Under the pieces are notes generated by a model. That model was not told where the DNA came from, made no database searches, and saw only the letters and a program-made list of their open reading frames with translations. Made by a program: the position numbers and the translations under genes. Shown here piece after piece: positions 60,048 through 64,000 of a stretch of 64,000 nucleotides of DNA. Positions within the stretch are counted from its first letter, which is position 1, and every line of letters begins with the position of its first letter. This stretch comes from Bacteroidales bacterium. GTDB lineage: Bacteria > Bacteroidota > Bacteroidia > Bacteroidales > UBA932. The DNA is taken from contig JAFZRX010000007.1 in NCBI GenBank assembly GCA_017619675.1, forward strand, positions 123,382-187,381. The letters run 5' to 3'.

Positions 60048-60344
60048 ATGAGAGTCATCGCAAAAAAGACCATCGTTTTGTTTTACACAGAACACAAAGA
60101 TGCCAAGACAGCACTTGGGGAATGGTATGCAAAAACTGAGGATTCAGAATGGGAAAACTTCGCCCAGGTAAAGAAGACTTTCAATTCTGCAGATTATGTC
60201 GGAAACGGCAGGATAGTTTTCAACATAAAAGGAAGCCAGTACAGACTGGTGGCACTAGTCCTGTTCCGGATAAAGATGGTTTATATCCGCTTTATCGGGA
60301 CACATAAGGAATACGAACAGATCAATGACATTGAGAATATCTAG
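60048..60344 (+). CDS. higB: HigB-type toxin (mRNA interferase)
   Basis: 98 residues. The pattern IVLFYTEHKDAKTALGEWYAKTEDSEWENFAQVKKTF...ADYVGNGRIVFNIKGSQYRLVALVLFRIKMVYIRFIGTHKEYEQI is the HigB/PF09907 type of RelE-fold toxin, with the basic/aromatic residues Arg, Tyr, Arg and His of the RNA-cutting site in the last third. It cuts mRNA at the ribosome unless bound by HigA, encoded 3 bp downstream. Toxin-first order, as usual for hig. Confidence 0.92.
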   Translation: MRVIAKKTIVLFYTEHKDAKTALGEWYAKTEDSEWENFAQVKKTFNSADYVGNGRIVFNIKGSQYRLVALVLFRIKMVYIRFIGTHKEYEQINDIENI

Positions 60345-60347
60345 GCT

Positions 60348-60713
60348 ATGACACGTATAGAGAATGAGATGCAGTATAATTCTGCAATGCTGAGAATCAA
60401 CCAACTGCTGAAAGTGGTTGATGACAAGACCCCGGAAGATGATATCCTGAGTGTCGAACTGGTACTCCTGTCCAATCTGGTTGCAGACTACGAAGACGAA
60501 CACTATCCTGTCGAAAAACCGACACTAGTGGAGGTTCTGAAACTCCGGATGTATGAGATGGGATTAAGCCAATGCGCATTGGCTTCCTTGCTTGACATGA
60601 ACCAATCCAAGGTCAGCGAAATCCTTTCCGGAAAAAGCGAGCCCACCCTGAAACAGGCCCGGATAATCTCCCAAAAACTGGACATCAGCCCCGCAATAGT
60701 CCTTGGGGTATAA
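60348..60713 (+). CDS. higA: HigA-type antitoxin, XRE helix-turn-helix
   Basis: 121 residues. N-terminal helical part binds the toxin; the C-terminal HTH (SQCALASLLDMNQSKVSEILSGKSEPTLKQARIISQKL, residues ~75-112) is of XRE type and should bind the palindrome 59984-59996 upstream of higB. Neutralises HigB and represses the operon. Confidence 0.92.
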   Translation: MTRIENEMQYNSAMLRINQLLKVVDDKTPEDDILSVELVLLSNLVADYEDEHYPVEKPTLVEVLKLRMYEMGLSQCALASLLDMNQSKVSEILSGKSEPTLKQARIISQKLDISPAIVLGV

Positions 60714-60790
60714 CCTCAATGATATATTTGTGTAATACGCAGTGCTTCTTTCATTCAGGCGTTTTATAGATAGAGTATCCGATAATTATT

Positions 60791-60798
60791 TAAATTTG
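60791..60798 (+). promoter_or_regulatory. Promoter -7 box of lipoprotein 60804
   Basis: TAAATTTG, 5 bp before ATG 60804; the transcript would be leaderless or nearly so. Confidence 0.45.
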
Positions 60799-60803
60799 CA
60801 TCT

Positions 60804-61118
60804 ATGAAACACCTGCTTTCACTTATCACCTTAATAGCCGTTGCATTCCTGGCAGTGTCCTGCGGCAAGGATTCCATCACTCCTGAAGAACTGTTCAAGG
60901 ACAATTCAAAGGAAGCCAAGGTTACCATCATATCAAAAGGCGGTGAAACTGAAAACACTGTAACGACATTCTCCGATGTCTTTGTTTATAGAAAGAGCGA
61001 CATTGAAGGGCAGTCCTGGTTCCACGGAAGTAGCGGGGGAATAAAGGTTGGCGATTATCTGGTAGACGGCTACCTCTACTGCCCCCTCTATGATGAATAT
61101 GAGGCACGCCCCTGGTAG
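60804..61118 (+). CDS. Small lipoprotein, unknown
   Basis: 104 residues. Signal peptide with lipobox VSCG (Cys ~20), then an acidic/basic linker (SITPEELFKDNSKEAK) and a short strand-rich body ending YLYCPLYDEYEARPW. No recognised domain. The leader and the CGKDSITPEE start resemble those of the lipoproteins at 10724 and 16852 in type only. Lone gene after higBA, convergent with 61127. Confidence 0.65.
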   Translation: MKHLLSLITLIAVAFLAVSCGKDSITPEELFKDNSKEAKVTIISKGGETENTVTTFSDVFVYRKSDIEGQSWFHGSSGGIKVGDYLVDGYLYCPLYDEYEARPW

Positions 61119-61126
61119 GCAGGAGG

Positions 61127-61546
61127 TTAGAGGAGAGATATTTCAGTGACTATTTTCTTCTTAACCTCTATCTTGGCTCCGGCGGCGACAAGGTTTTTCG
61201 CTTTCTCGAAGACCGCGCCCTTGCTGGCCTCTGAATAAGATACGGTAATAGGAAGGGTTATATCGCCCTGGACAGGTGTACGGCGGGCGGAAAGGATATT
61301 CTTGACCCGGCTCTTGTCCGGGCAGGATATAACCTTGATCGAATATGAAACCGTAACGGTACTGCCCTTGTCAGCCACCTCAAAGGGGTTCTGCTCTGGT
61401 TCTACAGGATCCATGTACTGCTGTTTCCCAACCGGATGGTCTACCCTGCCGGTGGTTCTGGTAACGGAACTGTCCGAACTGTTGTTACTGCTTGTCTGAT
61501 TTGCCGGAGTACCGTCGGCGTTTCTACGAATTCTCTGTTCTGCCAT
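61127..61546 (-). CDS. Protein with L7/L12-like C-terminal segment, unknown
   Basis: 139 residues from ATG 61546 (a longer frame from 61612 would overlap the DUF3784 gene). Residues ~1-60 are Ser/Thr/Asn-rich and likely disordered (TSSNNSSDSSVTRTTG). The C-terminal ~70 residues end in GAVFEKAKNLVAAGAKIEVKKK, which recalls the end of the ribosomal L7/L12 C-terminal domain, where the sequence reads ...K..LE.AGA.VE.K. Function unknown; follows the DUF3784 gene by 17 bp. Confidence 0.6.
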   Translation of the reverse strand: MAEQRIRRNADGTPANQTSSNNSSDSSVTRTTGRVDHPVGKQQYMDPVEPEQNPFEVADKGSTVTVSYSIKVISCPDKSRVKNILSARRTPVQGDITLPITVSYSEASKGAVFEKAKNLVAAGAKIEVKKKIVTEISLL

Positions 61547-61563
61547 GGCTATTAGTTTTATTA

Positions 61564-61857
61564 TTATTTCTTCTTTGCCCAGGTGTTCGCGAGGAAAATA
61601 ACAACGATGCACGAGATCATTGTGAAGGTCATGAAATAACCTGTCGCCTCCAAAGTTCCATTACTGAGCAAAAACACTATAGGCGCAAGCACTATCAGGA
61701 AGCCTCCTATCAGATAACGGAGCCGTTTGACATTGTACTGGGACTTTTCCTCTTCGGAAGCGGTGTTATAACCCGCAATCAACTTGTCACCCTTCCCTAT
61801 CAGGATGACAATGCCCATAACTAAAAGCAGGGCTGCAACAATAATCACAATAACCAT
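61564..61857 (-). CDS. DUF3784-family membrane protein
   Basis: 97 residues from ATG 61857 (upstream codons lie in the promoter). Three membrane helices and between the first two the DUF3784 signature GKGDKLIAGYNTASEEEKSQYN. Small membrane proteins common in Firmicutes and Bacteroidota, no known activity. First of a two-gene unit with 61127. Strong promoter at 61879-61910. Confidence 0.88.
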   Translation of the reverse strand: MVIVIIVAALLLVMGIVILIGKGDKLIAGYNTASEEEKSQYNVKRLRYLIGGFLIVLAPIVFLLSNGTLEATGYFMTFTMISCIVVIFLANTWAKKK

Positions 61858-61878
61858 ACGACAACCGTTTTCTCCTAA

Positions 61879-61910
61879 CAAATATACAACTATTTGTGTC
61901 CGTGTGCAAA
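61879..61910 (-). promoter_or_regulatory. Promoter of the DUF3784 unit
   Basis: On the minus strand TTTG (61910-61907), 20-bp spacer, TATATTTG (61886-61879); 21 bp before ATG 61857. Full consensus. Confidence 0.7.
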
Positions 61911-61950
61911 AACAGCCCATTTTGCACCCCAGTATATTCTTTTACTGTCC

Positions 61951-62081
61951 TCCGGGTGCAGAAAGACCCGGATTTGCACCCGGCACCCATAAGATTGGAG
62001 GCGCGGAGCGGCGGGGGTTGAGCAGGACAGAGTCCTCCCGCCGCGGAAAAGCAGAAAACCAGCCGTTTTGGCTGGTTTTCT
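61951..62081 (+). other. Highly structured non-coding region ending in a terminator hairpin
   Basis: No gene is supported between 61858 and 62288. Here TCCGGGT (61951-61957) can pair with ACCCGGA (61966-61972), or CCGGGTGCA (61952-61960) with TGCACCCGG (61975-61983). A long hairpin follows: GCGGCGGG (62008-62015) with CCCGCCGC (62037-62044), inner AGGAC/GTCCT. Next is a perfect 12-bp stem (62053-62064 with 62070-62081). It may be an RNA with switching stems, on either strand; no promoter was found for the plus strand. Confidence 0.5.
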
Positions 62082-62087
62082 TTGCTT
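62053..62087 (+). terminator. Terminator-like hairpin before repeat copy 1
   Basis: AGAAAACCAGCC and GGCTGGTTTTCT form a perfect 12-bp stem with loop GTTTT, followed by a T-rich stretch. No plus-strand gene ends here, so it closes either an unseen RNA or is part of the repeat module. Confidence 0.7.
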
Positions 62088-62172
62088 TGTAGACCAAACA
62101 CTCCGAATCTCGAACCTCCGCTTTCTGGAAGGGTTGTTAGAGATTCAGCGATTCAATGATGCTTTACTCCGA
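62088..62172 (+). repeat. 85-bp direct repeat, copy 1
   Basis: Starts TGTAGACCAAACACTCCG. The first 36 bp are identical to copy 2 at 63775; over 85 bp about 84% agree. It lies upstream of the ferritin-like/gpx/ohrR cassette, just behind a terminator hairpin as copy 2 does. Confidence 0.9.
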
Positions 62173-62210
62173 AAATCGGATTTGGCTGAATTTTAATACT
62201 TTTTTTCAAA

Positions 62211-62226
62211 ATATCGCTTGCGATAT
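62211..62226. promoter_or_regulatory. OhrR/MarR operator candidate
   Basis: ATATCGCTTGCGATAT is a perfect 16-bp inverted repeat (7+2+7). It covers the CTTG -33 box of the cassette promoter, so binding of the OhrR encoded at 63285 would block RNA polymerase. Confidence 0.7.
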
Positions 62227-62247
62227 AAAAATTAAGTCGTATATTTG
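62217..62247 (+). promoter_or_regulatory. Promoter of the ferritin-like/gpx/ohrR operon
   Basis: CTTG (62217-62220), 19-bp spacer, TATATTTG (62240-62247); leader of about 35 nt to ATG 62289. The -33 box lies within the palindromic operator. Confidence 0.65.
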
Positions 62248-62288
62248 CATTGTGAACGATTTAAATAACAACTAAATATTCGAACATC

Positions 62289-62744
62289 ATGGACTTTACA
62301 AACACTATCCAGATCTCTCAGATGATCATCAACGAGCTTGCCGGCAGCGCTTTCGTACACAAGATGCAGGGACAATTGTTCAAAAGCCAGGGCTTCACTA
62401 AACTTGGCGAAAAGTACACCGGCCACTATACAGAGGAAATGGGCTGGGTGGAGAAATACACCGACCGCCTGCTTGACCTCGGCTATGTTCCTGAAGTGAA
62501 GGTCTGCAATGAGACCAAACTTGTCGAAGATCCCAAGGCCTACATTGAGGCTGACCTCAAACTCCAGAAGGAAGGTGTCGGGGCTCTTTACAAGATGATG
62601 CCCGCCCTCGCCGGAGATCCTACCACCTACGACCTCACCAAGGCCTATCTGCTGGATGAAGAAGAGGACCAGTACTGGGATGAGGAACAGCTGGACCTCA
62701 TTGAGAAGATCGGTTATCAGAACTGGCTTGTAAAACAGCTGTAA
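62289..62744 (+). CDS. Bacterioferritin-like four-helix protein with degenerate ferroxidase site
   Basis: 151 residues, bacterioferritin length and pattern (EEMGWVEKYTDRLLDLG, DLKLQKEG, DEEEDQYWDEEQLDLIEKIGYQNWL). Aligned with E. coli Bfr by eye, Glu16, Glu50 and the haem-ligand Met51 are kept, but His54 is Trp53, Glu94 is Gln93 and His130 is Asp127. The di-iron centre is thus probably lost; it may store iron passively, bind haem or protect DNA. First gene of the oxidative-stress operon, 1 bp before gpx. Confidence 0.8.
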   Translation: MDFTNTIQISQMIINELAGSAFVHKMQGQLFKSQGFTKLGEKYTGHYTEEMGWVEKYTDRLLDLGYVPEVKVCNETKLVEDPKAYIEADLKLQKEGVGALYKMMPALAGDPTTYDLTKAYLLDEEEDQYWDEEQLDLIEKIGYQNWLVKQL

Positions 62745-62745
62745 T

Positions 62746-63288
62746 ATGGCAAGGATTTATGACTTCAAGGCTCTTACCAATAAGGGCCTTGAATTTGACT
62801 TCGCACAGTTCAAAGGCAAGGTTCTGCTGATTGTCAACACCGCATCCAAGTGCGGTTTCACTCCGCAGTATGACGGGCTTGAGGCTCTCTACCAGAAGTA
62901 CAAGGACCAGGGACTTGTCATCGTGGGCTTCCCCTGCGACCAGTTCGCCCATCAGGAGCCGGGCTCCGACGAGGAGATTGCCGAGTTCTGCCGCATCAAT
63001 CACGGCGTCACTTTCCCGTTGATGGCCAAAATCGAAGTCAACGGCGAGAACGAGCATCCGGTTTTCAACTACCTCAAGTCTGTCGCCCCAACGGAAGAGT
63101 ATAAAGGTCTCAAAGGGAAAGCTACCCGCACGATGCTCAAAGGACTCAGCAAGAGCGCAAAGAAGGACAGCGACATCCTATGGAACTTCACCAAGTTCCT
63201 GATCAACCGCGACGGTACCATCGTCAAGCGCTTTGCACCAGTGGCGGAGCCCGTCTCCTTTGAAAAGGATATTGAAGAAATGTTATGA
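62746..63288 (+). CDS. Glutathione peroxidase-family thiol peroxidase
   Basis: 180 residues. Peroxidatic Cys36 in NTASKCGFTPQY (Cys, not selenocysteine), Gln in FPCDQFAHQEPGS and Trp-Asn in ILWNFTKFLI complete the tetrad; the Cys of FPCDQF is placed for a thioredoxin-type resolving role. It reduces organic and hydrogen peroxides, most likely with thioredoxin. It lies 1 bp after the ferritin-like gene and overlaps ohrR by 4 bp. Confidence 0.95.
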   Translation: MARIYDFKALTNKGLEFDFAQFKGKVLLIVNTASKCGFTPQYDGLEALYQKYKDQGLVIVGFPCDQFAHQEPGSDEEIAEFCRINHGVTFPLMAKIEVNGENEHPVFNYLKSVAPTEEYKGLKGKATRTMLKGLSKSAKKDSDILWNFTKFLINRDGTIVKRFAPVAEPVSFEKDIEEML

Positions 63289-63725
63289 TCGAGGAAAAGT
63301 GCAAACTGGAAAACCAACTCTGTTTCAGGCTGTACACGGCTTCACGTCTGATTACACAGGCCTACCATCCGCTGCTGTCGGAGCACGGACTGACCTACCC
63401 GCAGTACCTGGTGCTGCTGGTGCTGTGGGAAAAGGACGCGCAGCCGGTAAACGACATTGCCAAGCGTCTGCTGCTGGAGACCAATACTGTCACGCCACTT
63501 CTGAAGAGGATGGAGGCCGAGGGTATCGTGACCCGCAGCCAGGGTAAGAAAGACGCACGGCAGGTGATCGTAAAACTCACGAAAAAGGGCCGTGACCTCC
63601 AAAAGAAGTTGACCAATGTCCCCGAGACCGTCGGCAGCGCCGTCCTCTGCGAAAGTGTAATTCCGGAAACCGCTCCGGGATTGTTTGGGATGTTGGATGA
63701 TATCATCAATCAGCTCAAACGATAA
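63285..63725 (+). CDS. OhrR-like MarR-family organic-peroxide sensor repressor
   Basis: 146 residues. The start KLENQLCFRLYTASRLITQAY with Cys13 matches the redox Cys of OhrR (Cys15 in B. subtilis), then GLTYPQYLVLLVLWE and winged-helix LLLETNTVTPLLKRMEAEGIVTRSQGKKDARQVIVKLT. Oxidation of Cys13 should release it from DNA and open the operon; the palindrome 62211-62226 is the obvious target. The ATG overlaps the gpx stop (ATGA). Followed by a strong terminator. Confidence 0.92.
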   Translation: MIEEKCKLENQLCFRLYTASRLITQAYHPLLSEHGLTYPQYLVLLVLWEKDAQPVNDIAKRLLLETNTVTPLLKRMEAEGIVTRSQGKKDARQVIVKLTKKGRDLQKKLTNVPETVGSAVLCESVIPETAPGLFGMLDDIINQLKR

Positions 63726-63741
63726 CAGTTTCGATGAAAAG

Positions 63742-63771
63742 AAAAAGTCAGCCCCTTTGGCTGACTTTTTT
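63742..63771 (+). terminator. Terminator of the ohrR operon
   Basis: AAAAAGTCAGCC pairs perfectly with GGCTGACTTTTT around loop CCTTT, 16 bp after the ohrR stop, ending in six T. Confidence 0.9.
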
Positions 63772-63774
63772 CTA

Positions 63775-63859
63775 TGTAGACCAAACACTCCGAATCTCGA
63801 ACCTCCGCTTCATCGAAGGGCTGCTGGAAATCCAGCGATTCATAGAGGCTTTACACCGA
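63775..63859 (+). repeat. 85-bp direct repeat, copy 2
   Basis: Starts TGTAGACCAAACACTCCG as copy 1 at 62088, 4 bp after the ohrR terminator. Contains a small stem GCTGGA/TCCAGC not kept in copy 1. Together the copies bracket the ferritin-like/gpx/ohrR cassette. Confidence 0.9.
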
Positions 63860-63898
63860 TAAAGTAACTATGTTTGTAATCCAAATGAAGAACGCTCT

Positions 63899-63918
63899 CA
63901 GGGGCTTGTCGGCCCCTG
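63899..63918. repeat. Short GC-rich hairpin
   Basis: CAGGGGC (63899-63905) pairs with GCCCCTG (63912-63918) in the otherwise non-coding end of the window. No T-run follows. Confidence 0.5.
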
Positions 63919-63968
63919 CCGCTTGGCAAACCCCCGAGAAGTTTTTCATATGAAATAAAAGCTACTGA

Positions 63969-64000
63969 TATTTTTGGCTACATTTATTAAGCACAACATG
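63969..64000 (+). promoter_or_regulatory. Promoter -7 box and start codon of a gene leaving the window
   Basis: TATTTTTG (63969-63976) fits TAnnTTTG; an ATG occupies the last three bases (63998-64000), 21 bp downstream, the same distance as at other genes here. The gene itself is outside the window. Confidence 0.35.

Noticed and set aside
62088-62172. tRNA remnant because of GGTTCGA on the minus strand of the repeat
   Set aside because: No matching T-stem, anticodon arm or acceptor stem could be found around it; the same holds for copy 2.
1-64000. CRISPR arrays, rRNA, tRNA, insertion sequences, phage structural genes
   Set aside because: None was recognised in the sequence or in the translated frames.

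Overview
The window comes from a member of the Bacteroidota, most likely an uncultured gut or rumen Bacteroidales. The reasons are the recurring promoter box TAnnTTTG (sometimes with TTTG or CTTG 19-20 bp upstream), absence of obvious Shine-Dalgarno sites, many Cys-lipoproteins with plant-polysaccharide hydrolase domains, DUF4252/ECF-sigma modules, and an UpxY-type NusG paralogue. No rRNA, tRNA, CRISPR array, transposase or SusC/SusD pair was seen.

Positions 1-22,210 are a surface-glycan locus, read mostly right to left. It contains two family-2 glycosyltransferases, a flippase, two acyltransferase-3 proteins, two SDR enzymes, an IspD/TarI cytidylyltransferase, three LicD phosphotransferases, and an unusual fusion of an F420-dehydrogenase-beta-like protein to a hexapeptide acyltransferase. 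A three-gene phosphonate operon (12,511-16,750) encodes a tri-domain PEP mutase, phosphonopyruvate decarboxylase and an iron-type alcohol dehydrogenase; the expected product is 2-hydroxyethylphosphonate, activated with CTP and moved to the glycan by LicD. Two paralogous lipoproteins sit on the opposite strand on either side of that operon, and an MBOAT/SGNH pair plus another SGNH lipoprotein add O-acylation functions.

Positions 22,219-34,976 are mixed housekeeping and accessory genes: MBL hydrolase, SodB, a linear-amide hydrolase, an UpxY-like antiterminator behind a GH51 arabinofuranosidase, PurU, small unknown proteins, a uracil-DNA-glycosylase-like protein, an acyltransferase, GlsB, a sodium/solute symporter and a TPR/HTH regulator.

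Positions 34,977-59,455 are a plant-cell-wall degradation region: GH31, GH43-CBM6, GH3, GH127-type, GH9, a CE1 esterase and peptidases. Its most striking part is a tight five-gene operon (50,205 down to 40,859): hydroxyproline dehydratase HypD, its radical-SAM activase, a GH127-type beta-L-arabinofuranosidase, an amino-acid/Na+ symporter and a GH3 enzyme. The gene set fits use of both sugar and amino acid from arabinosylated hydroxyproline of extensins. An ECF sigma/DUF4252 module lies next to it.

Positions 59,456-64,000 hold a HigBA toxin-antitoxin pair, small proteins, a highly structured intergenic region, and an OhrR-controlled cassette (degenerate bacterioferritin-like protein, glutathione peroxidase, OhrR) flanked by two 85-bp direct repeats, each preceded by a terminator-like hairpin.
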